This document shows, one piece after another, positions 18,450-27,961 of a stretch of 54,689 nucleotides of DNA. A program made the translations under genes and the position numbers. The stretch's first letter is position 1; every line of letters starts with the position of its first letter. Under the pieces are notes generated by a model. That model searched no databases, had not been told where the DNA came from, and saw nothing but the letters and a program-made list of their open reading frames with translations. The DNA lies in NCBI GenBank assembly GCA_027942475.1, contig JAQFVP010000006.1, positions 1 to 54,689 on the forward strand, read 5' to 3'. The stretch is from Simkania sp. GTDB taxonomy: Bacteria > Chlamydiota > Chlamydiia > Chlamydiales > Simkaniaceae.

Positions 18450-19573
18450 TCTTTCTCACTTGTTTCTTTTTTCACGGCCTCCAGCCCTCTCTTTTTTCTC
18501 TTCTCCCACTTACAAATAAAAAAAAGCAAAGTGGGAAGGAAAATCAAAAGGTAAAAGCAAGCACTGCCCGCCCCGTATGTCAAAGAGATGTAAAAAACCC
18601 TTATCCTTGTCTGGGCAATCCATAAAGCGAGACCGCACAAGCAGGTGGTAACAAATATACGCCCCGTGAACGGATACTTGATTGCAAACGCATCCAAAAA
18701 GAAATCAATCACCGCCCATCCTACCCCTAAAAACGAAGTGGTCAGAGCGGCAAAATAAAATACTTGAGCACACAAGCTGAAAATGGAGCTTTTGAGGTAA
18801 AATTGTAGAAAGGGCACCGCTGTCTGATCCTGGGCAAGCGCTTGCTTTAAGCTATTCTCCCCTTCAAACGGAACAATTCCCAGCACAACGATCTGCCAAA
18901 TCAAATAGATACAAAAAGTGGTTGTCGTACCTATGCACACAGCCACTTGTAAATCTTTTTTATTACCTACATAAGAAAAGAGAGAAGGGATTACGTTGTG
19001 GAAACCAAAGGAAGTCACAAAAATGGGAAAAGTAGAAAAAACGAATTTCCAATTAAAGTGTAGCAGCAAAGAAGGTTTGATCTCGCTGATTCCTAACATC
19101 ACTACCACGAAAAACGAGGCAAACATGGAAAAAACCAAAATGTTATTCCCAAAGCTTAAAACCCTTGCCCCGCAGATGATTAGGGGAGCAAACAACAATA
19201 AAAATATCGAGCATCCGAGTAGAGGAGAAATATGATCAAATAAATTAGAGAAAAATATTCCACCTCCTTTGACGTAGGCCAAAATTAGAGAAAAGTAAAG
19301 GAAAATATAGACTAAAAAAGTAAGGATTTTAAAGAAAGAGCCCAATTTTTTCCCAGTAAGGGTAAAAAAGTTGACTGGCGTCTCAAACTCAGATAATACT
19401 TCTATCAGCATGAGGGCCGTAGTTGTCATGATGACCCAAACTAGGAAAAGAAGCACAAATGATAAGAGAGCCCCCCCCCTGCTGGTTTCTACGGGAAGGG
19501 CGAGGATTCCCGCTCCAACAGAAGTGCCAACTACTATGAGCGAGGCATTGATAGTTTTTATCACGTTAGACAA
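18431..19573 (-). CDS. tyrP: Aromatic amino acid (tyrosine-type) transporter, HAAAP family
   Basis: Inner-membrane permease of 380 residues with about eleven hydrophobic segments. The first helix carries the family motif VGTSVGAGILALPVETS (residues 13-29), followed by GALLSFVLLF. Chlamydia encodes related TyrP proteins (CT817/CT818) for import of aromatic amino acids. The start is a TTG with an AGGAAAA-type sequence upstream. The last six codons plus the stop are encoded by the reverse complement of the tRNA-Phe 3' half, so the two genes overlap by 19 bp. Substrate specificity is inferred from the family. Confidence 0.85.
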   Translation of the reverse strand: MSNVIKTINASLIVVGTSVGAGILALPVETSRGGALLSFVLLFLVWVIMTTTALMLIEVLSEFETPVNFFTLTGKKLGSFFKILTFLVYIFLYFSLILAYVKGGGIFFSNLFDHISPLLGCSIFLLLFAPLIICGARVLSFGNNILVFSMFASFFVVVMLGISEIKPSLLLHFNWKFVFSTFPIFVTSFGFHNVIPSLFSYVGNKKDLQVAVCIGTTTTFCIYLIWQIVVLGIVPFEGENSLKQALAQDQTAVPFLQFYLKSSIFSLCAQVFYFAALTTSFLGVGWAVIDFFLDAFAIKYPFTGRIFVTTCLCGLALWIAQTRIRVFYISLTYGAGSACFYLLIFLPTLLFFICKWEKRKKRGLEAVKKETSEKDGQSQI

Positions 19574-19680
19574 ACTGTTTTTTTCCTAAACTTTTCCCCG
19601 AAACTATAAAAAATATTAATAATCTCTTCAATAGAAAGTAGACGAGGACTAGTTAATTAGTATGCAAAAGAAAAGGGTAA

Positions 19681-21639
19681 TCAATGGAGCAAAGCCATGT
19701 CTTTGATGATGGCAACCGCTTCTTTCATCTGAAGATCTTCAGCGCCAAAGTTGGGCCCCTTTACAGTGGGAGAGTTTTTCACACCCCTCCTTCTTGTAGA
19801 ATAAGATTGCTCGGTTTGTTGGATGAATAGCTGGAAATTGACATCCCGATTGATCCGCTTTGTACTGTTGGATTTGAGCTGTGTGAGCATTTGTCTCCAT
19901 TGGCTGTGATAAGGTCTGAGATAAGCCACCCCAAAAGCAGAATTATCTTGAGAAAACGGATTTTTTTTTGTTTGGTTTAAAGAACAAAATAGTTCGCCAG
20001 TGAGCGCATCACCCGCTATGGCATACAAGGAGTAACGCTCCCCTATTTCACTTCGGTCGAGAGCTGTTGGGACATAAATGTCCGATTTGACGCCCGCAAT
20101 CTGGGGTGAGCGACCAGAAGCTGTGTAGTAACGACCGACAGTGACTTTAAAAAAGCAAGGTGACGTTTCATCGGTAAGGGTCTGGTACTGCATGGATCCC
20201 TTTCCATAGGAACGCTCATCACCCACGATCAAAGCCACTCCATGATCTTGAAGTGCTCCCGAAACCACTTCAGCCGCGGAAGCAGAAGCCTTTGAAATCA
20301 GGACAATTAGTGGCCCGCTGTAGTAATGACGACCATCAACGTCGCGGACATAGCTCACCTCCCCGTCTGCATATTTAGAAACGACAATAATTCCCCCATT
20401 GATAAACATTGCAGAAATTTTGACTGCTTGAGATAAGAATCCACCTGCATTTTCACGCAGATCGAGAATCAACCCATGAATTTTTCCCCGCAAACGCAAA
20501 CTTCTCAGAGCTTGGATTAAATCCTTTTCTACACTGACTTTTTTTCCATTATCATAAAATCCAGGTATGTGGATTTTTCCGATGATTCCGTCTGCAAATG
20601 GTTCTGTTTCAAAGGATAGTCGCTCATTGTCCATGATGATTTTTTCCCGTGTGAGGATAACAGTTTTGAGCTGTCCCCCTTTTTTCTTTACATTGAGTGT
20701 AATTTTCGATCCCGACTTTCCCTGTATCATATCGAGAACCTGATCAAAACTTTTACCTTGGATAGGGTGATTGTCTAGTTCCAATACTTTGTCCCCTATC
20801 TCGATGTTTGTCGATCGGTAGGCGGGTCCCCCTTTGAGAATGTCGATGATCCGAATTCCGTCAAATTCTTCGCTAAGTACAACTCCAATTCCACAAAATT
20901 CTTTCTTGAGATAAGTGCGTATCTCAGAGGCTTCCTGGGGGCTATAATAGCCGGAATGAGTGTCTAAACTTTTGGCCATCGCTTTTAAAACATGCAAGGC
21001 AAAGTCCGCTTGATCTAGCTCCCCTTCTTGAGACAGATACGCCCTTTCAAAAGCCATTTTCTTGCCCTCTCTAAAGCTTATAATTTTTTCCAAAATTTCT
21101 TTAGAGGGGTGTTCAACCCCCCCCTTTTTGAGTGCGAATCGAATTTCGCGAGCAAGACGGACTTTTATCCGATGTCGCAACTCTTTTACATCTTCGGCAA
21201 AATCGCAAATTTCTTTTTCTGGAAGAGGGAAAAAAAGGGGGGAATCTTGTTCTATGAAATCCTTCAGAAGCTCTTGTCTGATCTGACGACTGCGCATGAT
21301 AGAACTTTCAATGAGTGTGTTAAGAGTTGAGTAAACGGGGTAACTATCTCGGTAATACCCTTCGATGATTTGGTCAACCGTTTGGTCGCTTATTGACAAA
21401 AATGGTTCTACTTCCCCTTTGGTAAGATAGAGATAATCGGGGTCGAACTGCTGAATATAGACCTTAAACGATCGACGCACCACCAAAGGAGAAAATTCCC
21501 GATTTTCAATATGGCAGGCAAACATCTTTTCCATGGTTTCTCGGATATGCTTTTTCTGTAAAACGCCATTTTTCTCTGATGCAGCAGAGCTCGGAGTTGC
21601 AAAGATAATTAGTAAGAGGGGGATAAGTTTTTTAAACAA
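19681..21639 (-). CDS. tsp: Tail-specific (C-terminal processing) protease, S41 family
   Basis: Periplasmic serine protease of 652 residues. A signal peptide (residues 1-20, ending ATPSSAA) is followed by an N-terminal helical domain, a PDZ domain (about 245-325) and the S41 catalytic domain. The nucleophilic serine is in the SAS motif at 452-454 of ISKASASAAEV, and the general-base lysine is Lys480 in SYGKGSMQ. C. trachomatis Tsp (CT441) lies next to rpsL as here and has been implicated in cleaving host proteins. It is divergent from rpsL across a 300-bp AT-rich region. Confidence 0.95.
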   Translation of the reverse strand: MFKKLIPLLLIIFATPSSAASEKNGVLQKKHIRETMEKMFACHIENREFSPLVVRRSFKVYIQQFDPDYLYLTKGEVEPFLSISDQTVDQIIEGYYRDSYPVYSTLNTLIESSIMRSRQIRQELLKDFIEQDSPLFFPLPEKEICDFAEDVKELRHRIKVRLAREIRFALKKGGVEHPSKEILEKIISFREGKKMAFERAYLSQEGELDQADFALHVLKAMAKSLDTHSGYYSPQEASEIRTYLKKEFCGIGVVLSEEFDGIRIIDILKGGPAYRSTNIEIGDKVLELDNHPIQGKSFDQVLDMIQGKSGSKITLNVKKKGGQLKTVILTREKIIMDNERLSFETEPFADGIIGKIHIPGFYDNGKKVSVEKDLIQALRSLRLRGKIHGLILDLRENAGGFLSQAVKISAMFINGGIIVVSKYADGEVSYVRDVDGRHYYSGPLIVLISKASASAAEVVSGALQDHGVALIVGDERSYGKGSMQYQTLTDETSPCFFKVTVGRYYTASGRSPQIAGVKSDIYVPTALDRSEIGERYSLYAIAGDALTGELFCSLNQTKKNPFSQDNSAFGVAYLRPYHSQWRQMLTQLKSNSTKRINRDVNFQLFIQQTEQSYSTRRRGVKNSPTVKGPNFGAEDLQMKEAVAIIKDMALLH

Positions 21640-21943
21640 AATTACACTCTCTTTTTAATATTAAATAAGCCTTTAAAACTAAATATAAATATTGAATAAT
21701 AGTTTTAAATAAAAAAATGGTTTATTTAAAAATAGCCGTATTGAATTTTGCAAAATCGTGGATTTCTCCTCGGACAAGGGGGGTAAAGTAGCCTATATTC
21801 ACGATTTGTCTCCTCATTCCATGAAATTTTTGCAATTAAATCTTCGCTTGCGTTATAATTCTCAGCTTAACTGCAAATACACGCATATGACAGCTCAGTC
21901 ATATAAAAGATGCATAACATCCCAAAGGAGCAAATCGGTTTAC

Positions 21944-22315
21944 ATGCCAACGATCAATCAACTCGTCCGCAGCAAGCGGGTGTTAGAAAAGAAAAGAACT
22001 AGATCCCCCGCTCTTTTCAAATGTCCTCAGAGGCGAGGTGTTTGCCTCCAAGTCAAAACAAAAACCCCAAAAAAGCCCAACTCTGCCCTCCGGAAGGTCG
22101 CTTGGGTTCGCCTATCGAATGGGCAGGAAATTATCGCTTATATCGGCGGAGAAGGGCATAGCCTACAAGAACACAGTATCGTGCTTGTGCGTGGCGGAAG
22201 GGTCAAAGATCTTCCCGGTGTGCGTTACCATGTCGTACGTGGCACTCTTGATTGCGCAGCTGTAAAGGACCGCAAGCAGAGAAGATCTAAATATGGAGCC
22301 AAAAAACCCAAGTAA
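21944..22315 (+). CDS. rpsL: Ribosomal protein S12
   Basis: Decoding-centre protein of the small subunit. The frame is open from 21758, but S12 starts MPTINQLVR, which places the ATG at 21944, with AAAGGAG at 21924-21930 upstream. The 123-residue product has [13 protein letters not shown], whose lysine is the classical streptomycin-resistance site (still Lys), and the [17 protein letters not shown] loop. It begins the str operon with rpsG, fusA and rpsJ. Confidence 0.96.
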   Translation: MPTINQLVRSKRVLEKKRTRSPALFKCPQRRGVCLQVKTKTPKKPNSALRKVAWVRLSNGQEIIAYIGGEGHSLQEHSIVLVRGGRVKDLPGVRYHVVRGTLDCAAVKDRKQRRSKYGAKKPK

Positions 22316-22328
22316 AGGGAATTGATAT

Positions 22329-22802
22329 ATGTCTAGAAGACGCTGCAAAGCAAAGAGAAAAATTGATCCAGACTTGATTTACCACAGCAAACTGGTTGCG
22401 AAATTCATCAACAAGGTGATGCTCAATGGGAAGAAATCCCTTGCTAGAAGAATTGTCTACTCCGCTCTCGAGGAATTTGCAAAAAAAGTGCGGGCAGAAG
22501 ACACCATCACAGCTTTTGAGCAGGCTATGGAAAACGCTATGCCCACTCTTGAGGTCAAGTCGAGAAGGATCGGCGGGGCTACGTACCAGGTCCCGATAGA
22601 GATTGCTTCTGACAGGCGCCGCTCAATGGCAATGAATTGGATCATCACGCATGCGAGAAAAAAAGTAGGGCGCAATATGATAGATAGTTTGACGAATGAG
22701 CTCTCTGATTGTTTTAACAATCAAGGAGCTACTATCAAAAAGAAAGATGATACTCATCGCATGGCTGAAGCAAACAAGCCCTTCGCTCATTACAAATGGT
22801 AG
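22329..22802 (+). CDS. rpsG: Ribosomal protein S7
   Basis: Small-subunit head assembly protein at the E site. It has 157 residues, starting MSRRRCKAKRKIDPD, with LEVKSRRIGGATYQVPIE and the C-terminal basic helix. It is 13 bp after rpsL. Confidence 0.97.
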   Translation: MSRRRCKAKRKIDPDLIYHSKLVAKFINKVMLNGKKSLARRIVYSALEEFAKKVRAEDTITAFEQAMENAMPTLEVKSRRIGGATYQVPIEIASDRRRSMAMNWIITHARKKVGRNMIDSLTNELSDCFNNQGATIKKKDDTHRMAEANKPFAHYKW

Positions 22803-22813
22803 TCTGAAGATTT

Positions 22814-24943
22814 ATGGAAAAAGATTCTAACGAAAAGGGATTAACCAAACTTAAAACTCCAGAGCCCACAGAGCGCAAGCTCGAAAAACTCCGCAACATC
22901 GGTATCATGGCCCACATCGATGCCGGAAAAACAACTTGTACAGAGCGTATCCTCTATTATTCGGGTCGCGTCCACCGCATCGGCGAAGTACACGAAGGGG
23001 CGGCGACAATGGACTATATGGAACAAGAGCAAGAACGGGGTATTACCATCACCTCTGCGGCGACAACAGTCTATTGGGGTGGATGTAAAATCAACATTAT
23101 TGATACCCCCGGCCACGTGGACTTTACTGTAGAAGTGGAACGTTCTCTCCGCGTTCTCGACGGTTCAGTCGCCGTCTTTAGTGCAGTCGATGGTGTACAA
23201 CCTCAATCCGAAACAGTGTGGCGTCAAGCACAGCGTTACGGAGTGCCCCGCATTGCCTTTATCAATAAAATGGACAGGGTGGGAGCAAATTATTTCTTTT
23301 GCGTCAAAAGTATGGAAGAAAAGCTCGGCGCTCATGCGCTTCCGGTGCAGTGCCCGATCGGTTCTGAAAATGACTTTTTGGGAATGGTCGATCTCGTCAC
23401 TATGCGAGCATACCTTTTTAAAGATGAAACGATGGGAGCTGAGTACGATATTGCAGATATCCCAGGTGATTTGACAAGTCAGTGCCAAAAGATGCGAAGT
23501 CACATGCTTGAAGAGCTAGCAACAGTAGATGAGTCAAACGAAGATTTCATGATGAAGGTCTTAGAAGACCCCGATTCCCTGACAGCCGATGAAATTCACG
23601 GAGTCCTCCGCAAAGGGGTGTGCATGAACAAGATCAATCCAGTTCTTTGCGGATCTGCATTCAAAAACAAGGGGGTACAACCACTCCTCGATGCCATCAC
23701 CTTGTGGATGCCCTCCCCGATTGATCGGGGGACCATCAAAGGGATCGATATCAATCGGGATACAGAAGTCGGTCTCGAGCCAAAAGATGAGAGTCCACTG
23801 GCCGCCTTAGCCTTTAAAGTGATCACCGATCCCTATGTGGGTCGCCTCACTTTTATTCGGATCTATTCCGGCATCCTCAAGAAGGGGATGAGTTTGATGA
23901 ATACGACAAAGGGGAAAAAAGAGCGCGTGTCCCGTTTATTAGAAATGCATGCCGATCAAAGGAAAGACCTGGAAGAGGCCACTACCGGAGATATTGTCGC
24001 TTGCATTGGTCTTAAACACTCAGCTACAGGTGATACCCTATGCTCAGAAACCTCTCCTCTTGTCTTAGAAAAGATGGAATTTCCCGAACCCGTGATTTCA
24101 ATGGCTATCGAGCCTAAATCGAAAGGTGATCGAGAAAAACTCTCCGTAGCGCTCGGGGCGCTTTCAGAAGAGGATCCAACATTCCGCGTCACCACAAATG
24201 AAGAAACAGGGCAGACCATCATTGCCGGCATGGGAGAATTGCATTTAGAGATTTTAAAAGACCGCATGATGCGGGAGTTTAAGGTGGAAGCAAACGTAGG
24301 TAGGCCCCAAGTTTCTTATAAAGAAACAATCACAATAAACGGAAAATCTGATACAAAATTTGTCAAGCAGTCGGGTGGCCGCGGTCAATATGCCCATGTC
24401 TGTTTAGAAATCTCTCCCAATGAACCGGGCAAAGGAAACGAGATTGTGAGTAAAATCGTCGGTGGAGTGATTCCCAAAGAATACATTCCGGCTTGTATTA
24501 AAGGGGTTGAAGAAGGGCTCAGTAGTGGAGTGCTCGCTGGCTATAGTTTGGTCGATGTCAAAGTTTTGATTGTATTTGGCTCATTTCACGAGGTTGACTC
24601 AAGCGAAATGGCCTTTAAGATTTGCTCTTCCATGTCAATTCGGGAGGCTGCGAGGTCCTGTAAACCGGTCATCCTCGAACCAATTATGAAAATTGTGGTC
24701 ACGACACCCGAAGATTTCCTCGGAGATGTCATGGGGGATATCAACCGCCGCCGAGGAAAAATCATGAATCAGGGCAATGAGCGGGGTGCGGTCCTGTTTG
24801 AATCGGAAGTTCCCCTCAGTGAGATGTTCGGTTATTCGACCACCCTTCGCTCTTTGAGTTCTGGTCGCGCAACCTATACGATGGAACCCAGCCACTTTGA
24901 AAAAGTCCCATCCAAAATCCAAGAAGAAATTGTAAATAGGTAA
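22814..24943 (+). CDS. fusA: Elongation factor G
   Basis: Translocation GTPase of 709 residues. The G1 motif AHIDAGKTT (about residues 33-41), G3 DTPGHVDF and G4 NKMDRVG are intact, followed by domains II-V. The N-terminus carries an extra acidic and lysine-rich stretch of about 20 residues before the GTPase domain. It lies in the str operon, 11 bp after rpsG. tuf is not adjacent. Confidence 0.97.
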   Translation: MEKDSNEKGLTKLKTPEPTERKLEKLRNIGIMAHIDAGKTTCTERILYYSGRVHRIGEVHEGAATMDYMEQEQERGITITSAATTVYWGGCKINIIDTPGHVDFTVEVERSLRVLDGSVAVFSAVDGVQPQSETVWRQAQRYGVPRIAFINKMDRVGANYFFCVKSMEEKLGAHALPVQCPIGSENDFLGMVDLVTMRAYLFKDETMGAEYDIADIPGDLTSQCQKMRSHMLEELATVDESNEDFMMKVLEDPDSLTADEIHGVLRKGVCMNKINPVLCGSAFKNKGVQPLLDAITLWMPSPIDRGTIKGIDINRDTEVGLEPKDESPLAALAFKVITDPYVGRLTFIRIYSGILKKGMSLMNTTKGKKERVSRLLEMHADQRKDLEEATTGDIVACIGLKHSATGDTLCSETSPLVLEKMEFPEPVISMAIEPKSKGDREKLSVALGALSEEDPTFRVTTNEETGQTIIAGMGELHLEILKDRMMREFKVEANVGRPQVSYKETITINGKSDTKFVKQSGGRGQYAHVCLEISPNEPGKGNEIVSKIVGGVIPKEYIPACIKGVEEGLSSGVLAGYSLVDVKVLIVFGSFHEVDSSEMAFKICSSMSIREAARSCKPVILEPIMKIVVTTPEDFLGDVMGDINRRRGKIMNQGNERGAVLFESEVPLSEMFGYSTTLRSLSSGRATYTMEPSHFEKVPSKIQEEIVNR

Positions 24944-24956
24944 GCTAATATAAGTT

Positions 24957-25295
24957 ATGGTAAAAGAACCAACTAAAAAAGAGGCGAGTCGCAAAAAAAT
25001 ACGGATCCGACTTAAGGGATATGACCAGCGAGTACTCGATCGTTCTACTACCGATATTGTCGAGACTGCTAAACGCACTGGAGCTAGGGTGGTCGGACCG
25101 ATTCCCCTTCCTACAAAAAGGGAGGTGTATACTGTCTTGCGCTCTCCCCATGTGGATAGAAAATCACGTGAGCAGTTCGAGATTCGCACGCATATCCGAG
25201 TGCTCGATATTCTCAACCCAACTTTGGACACCATTGATAAGCTCAAAGTGCTTCCCGTCGCCGCAGGGGTAGACATCAAAATCAAAGCTTCTTAA
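24957..25295 (+). CDS. rpsJ: Ribosomal protein S10
   Basis: Small-subunit head protein, also the transcription antitermination factor NusE. It has 112 residues, with the core [15 protein letters not shown], the tRNA-loop motif [29 protein letters not shown] (residues about 43-70) and RVLDILNPT. It is located after fusA rather than at the head of the S10 operon, as in Chlamydia. Confidence 0.97.
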   Translation: MVKEPTKKEASRKKIRIRLKGYDQRVLDRSTTDIVETAKRTGARVVGPIPLPTKREVYTVLRSPHVDRKSREQFEIRTHIRVLDILNPTLDTIDKLKVLPVAAGVDIKIKAS

Positions 25296-25313
25296 TGTCC
25301 GACTTTTGCCCCT

Positions 25314-25652
25314 TTAATAGTTTGGATAGGGATCATCCGAATACAGGTAACGAAAAGGGGGAGGGTTAGATAGCTTCATATATTTTTCAACCACTTTTCC
25401 CTTGGAAACCACGAGATAGTAACGGCGCTGCTCAATCACTTTACTTCCTATGCGGATTCTCTCTCCATATTCATAGATAATCTCATTTTCCCCTCTAGAA
25501 TGGATTTTATAAGGGTTGCCATACTCTTTGCGAACATCAGATATGGACATCCCAATCGTAATATTTGCATATCCATCCCTTGTCATGACGGCCCGCCTAG
25601 CAAAACAGGACGTCAATAACAAAAGGAAAAGGATCCATCTAAAGTGTTTCAT
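25314..25652 (-). CDS. Small SmpA/BamE-like lipoprotein
   Basis: A 112-residue secreted lipoprotein. I chose the ATG at 25652 rather than an upstream codon at 25685 because it directly begins the signal MKHFRWILFLLLLTSC, where LTSC is the lipobox and the cysteine is acylated. After it, the segment ITIGMSISDVRKEYGNP resembles the N-terminal helix and start of a BamE/SmpA (OmlA) domain, which helps outer-membrane protein assembly. Only one such repeat is present and the family match is approximate. It is convergent with rpsJ. Confidence 0.6.
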   Translation of the reverse strand: MKHFRWILFLLLLTSCFARRAVMTRDGYANITIGMSISDVRKEYGNPYKIHSRGENEIIYEYGERIRIGSKVIEQRRYYLVVSKGKVVEKYMKLSNPPPFRYLYSDDPYPNY

Positions 25653-25907
25653 TTCAATGCGCTCGCGCCTTCTTGCCCTATCCACGAATGAGAGTAACAG
25701 CTTTTGCGGTTTTCAGAGATCACTGGAATATCCCTGGGCTCTATTTTTCTAAGATGACAACAGCTGCACTCCCCATGCAAACAAAGGAGTGAGCATCCCG
25801 CTTATCTTCACATTAAAGTGTTCATCTATTTGGAGCAAGCAGAGGAACAAGACCGAGCTTTTTCTAAGGCGCAGACTTGATCTTCAGTCAAAATCGACCT
25901 ATTTTAG

Positions 25908-26792
25908 CTATTGTTTGTGATGTTTTAAAAAAATCTTTTCATTTGGAAAATCAATGCAAACTACATATTTACTAAAAAAATTACACCCTAAAATTCCGTT
26001 TAATCCAGGATTTGTTAAATCCTGGGGGTGAAACAGGAAGGTACCCAAACAAGTACCGTTATTTAATTTAATCGAAAGGTTTGCATCTTCGCTCGATAAA
26101 TCTATAGGGACCTTTGTTAAGGAATTTGATATCACAGAAGCATTGGCACCTGTATCGAGGATTATTTTGTCTGTTTTTTCCGAATTGATTAACAAGCAAA
26201 GATCAATTCCTAGGCCCGTTTTTAGTTGAAAGTCGAGCTCAATCCATTCCCCTTGCTCGTATTTTCTTGGGTCTGTTTTTTTCCTGGAGTCTGACGGATA
26301 AATAATGCACAACTCATTTTTGTAGTCGATTAAAAGCACTTTCTCGAGAAATGGCGTTCTTCCAATGAATCCATTGTTAAGCACCTTGAGGGGGCCATGA
26401 ATTAAGCTCGATGTCGAAAAGTCGAACTGGGGGAGAGTCGAGAAATTGAGCTGGGGGACAAAATAGTTACCAATATATATATTTGATGAGCTAAAAACTG
26501 GCTTGGTCGATCGTGTTCCGTACACATCCATTGAATTCACCGTTTTTTCAGTCTTGGTGAGGCCGCAATTTGTGATGATTTCTTCGCTTAAGGTGGAATC
26601 CCGGGCTCCCAAATCGAGCAAAAGACCAAATTTTTGTCCATTCAAATGGACTGTTATAAAAGGAAGACCCTCAATAATCTTAATGGGTATTGTTTGTTGT
26701 TTGGTCCCTTTCTTAAGCCTTACCCAACATAGGCCCATCGCCATAAATAGTAGCAAGCATAAGGGCAAAGCCCATAATTTTTTTATTGTCAT
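25908..26792 (-). CDS. Membrane-anchored retropepsin-like protein with two aspartyl-protease-type domains
   Basis: The start is ATG 26792, with AGGAG at 26803-26799, giving 294 residues. An N-terminal hydrophobic segment (about residues 5-24) acts as signal or anchor. Two retropepsin-like half domains follow: the first has LLLDLGARDS (Asp60) and the second IILDTGANASVIS (Asp213, the classical DTG triad). Retropepsin-type proteases use one DTG per monomer. Here both motifs lie in one chain, so a pseudo-dimer is possible, but the first is DLG, not DTG. The C-terminal GILGCNFFSKY matches the flap/LLG-type end of such domains. Protease activity is inferred. No neighbour suggests a substrate. Confidence 0.6.
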   Translation of the reverse strand: MTIKKLWALPLCLLLFMAMGLCWVRLKKGTKQQTIPIKIIEGLPFITVHLNGQKFGLLLDLGARDSTLSEEIITNCGLTKTEKTVNSMDVYGTRSTKPVFSSSNIYIGNYFVPQLNFSTLPQFDFSTSSLIHGPLKVLNNGFIGRTPFLEKVLLIDYKNELCIIYPSDSRKKTDPRKYEQGEWIELDFQLKTGLGIDLCLLINSEKTDKIILDTGANASVISNSLTKVPIDLSSEDANLSIKLNNGTCLGTFLFHPQDLTNPGLNGILGCNFFSKYVVCIDFPNEKIFLKHHKQ

Positions 26793-26812
26793 GATAAACT
26801 CCTGTGACACCT

Positions 26813-27575
26813 TTCAATCCCCTAAAGGGGATGAGATTCTTTCTTTAACGAAAGGCTCTGGAAATTCTTCCAGTTTCGGGCGCTCTCACGACCAGGCGAA
26901 ACACTGCACGTTTGCCCAGGGGACAGAGGAACTGCCCACCCGGTTTCGAGGCTCAGTTCGAGCCGGAGTTTGAGTGCGTTATGAGCGGAATTTTTGTCCC
27001 GATCATGTTGGGCACCACACCCACACTCCCAAACTCTTACCGACAAGCCCGTTTCCCCTGCAAGGCCCTCGCGGGCTCCACAGCTTTAGCAGGTCATGGT
27101 GGTGTATTTTGAATCCATCAGCTCGTATTTCCTACCGCGGGCACTGCATTTGCAATCGAGCATTTGTTTGAGTTGATCATGTCCAGCTCTTGCTACCGAT
27201 CTACCGAATCGCTTCGATTTTTTCCATTTGCCGCATCTGTGTTTTTTAGGCTTTGGTTTTTTGGCGAGGTTTTGACTTGAATCATCTAGGAAGAAAATCG
27301 ATTGACACTCTTCGACGAGAATCCTTGAAATTTTGTGGAATGACCCACTAAAAGATTAACAAAATCATCTTTTCCTGGCAGCTGCCATAGAGGCTTTTTT
27401 GTGTGGTCTTCTTCCGCACAAAATCTACTGCGATAAGTCAAAGCATTACGGCATATTCTGGGGTATTTGTTACCTTGAAAAAGAGAATCTTCTTATCCTG
27501 GACGAGCGGGAAAACCACAAGAAACACGCTCTTGACCCAATCCCCTAAAGGGGATGGGAATGCCGCGTGTTTTCA
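26813..27575 (-). mobile_element. Internally deleted IS200/IS605-type (TnpB) element
   Basis: The left end, on the minus strand from 27575, matches the plus-strand sequence at 54320-54422 with few differences. The match then stops, and 27472 onward matches 54670-54689, so about 250 bases present in the other copy are missing, including the start of tnpB. A near-palindromic 18-base sequence, aatcccctaaaggggatg, is present at both ends (27539-27556 and 26816-26833). The element spans about 763 bp, too short for a functional one. Confidence 0.7.
26822..27472 (-). pseudogene. TnpB (OrfB, RuvC/zinc-ribbon nuclease) remnant
   Basis: Minus-strand frames give pieces of a TnpB-type protein. An N-terminal part includes KYPRICRNALTYRSRF and FVNLLVGHSTK. 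A jump follows to the C-terminal part FGRSVARAGHDQLKQMLD, then KYTTMTC, an in-frame TAA at about 27088, and the zinc-ribbon end SCGA...WECGCGAQHDRDKNSAHNALK. The DRDxN motif at the end carries the last RuvC acidic residue. The first two RuvC segments are missing between the pieces, so a second internal deletion and frame change have occurred. It is not functional. TnpB proteins are RNA-guided nucleases of IS200/IS605 elements. Confidence 0.75.
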
Positions 27576-27708
27576 CAAGCACTGCCCTTCACTCTAAAGA
27601 CCCATTTTTGCTGTGCATAGATTTTTTCGGTGATTTCGCTGTAGAAGAAATAAAACCTCATTTGTTATAAGAAATTTTTGTTGCCACAAACACACATGAG
27701 GATTGAAT

Positions 27709-27897
27709 ATGGCTAAAAAAAATGAAATGATGATCAAAAAGAGTTTAGTCCAAGACTACATCAAATCAAAGGGGGACTATCGGGTTTCTCGCGAGAGTTT
27801 TGATGCACTTTCCGATTTAGTGATGGATCTTTGTGATGAAGCGATGGATCGGGCGAGCATGAATAGAAGAAAGACGCTCCAAGCACAAGATTTTTAA
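27709..27897 (+). CDS. Small histone-fold protein (archaeal-histone/CBFD-NFYB type)
   Basis: A 62-residue protein starting at ATG 27709, with GAGGA (27698-27702) six bases upstream. After a basic N-terminus, the sequence fits the archaeal histone pattern: a short helix VQDYIKSKG, a loop YRVS, a long helix of about 25 residues (RESFDALSDLVMDLCDEAMDRAS), and the loop-2/helix-3 signature RRKTLQAQDF, comparable to GRKTIKAEDI of archaeal HMf histones. The protein stops at the beginning of helix 3. The RKT motif contacts DNA in HMf. If folded, it would dimerise and bind DNA, or act as a histone-fold adaptor. It stands alone between an IS remnant and an epimerase gene. Confidence 0.65.
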   Translation: MAKKNEMMIKKSLVQDYIKSKGDYRVSRESFDALSDLVMDLCDEAMDRASMNRRKTLQAQDF

Positions 27898-27961
27898 GCG
27901 GCATGAGATTTTTGAGTGGAACCTGCCCGCTCCCTTTTTTCTGATCGGCGCATGTCACGAG

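Noticed and set aside
21758..21943. 62-residue N-terminal extension of rpsL
   Set aside because: S12 starts at MPTINQLVR with an AAAGGAG upstream; the extension has no homology pattern.
26822..27575. CRISPR-like or guide RNA array at the TnpB remnant
   Set aside because: Only a pair of hairpin ends is repeated; there are no regular spacers.
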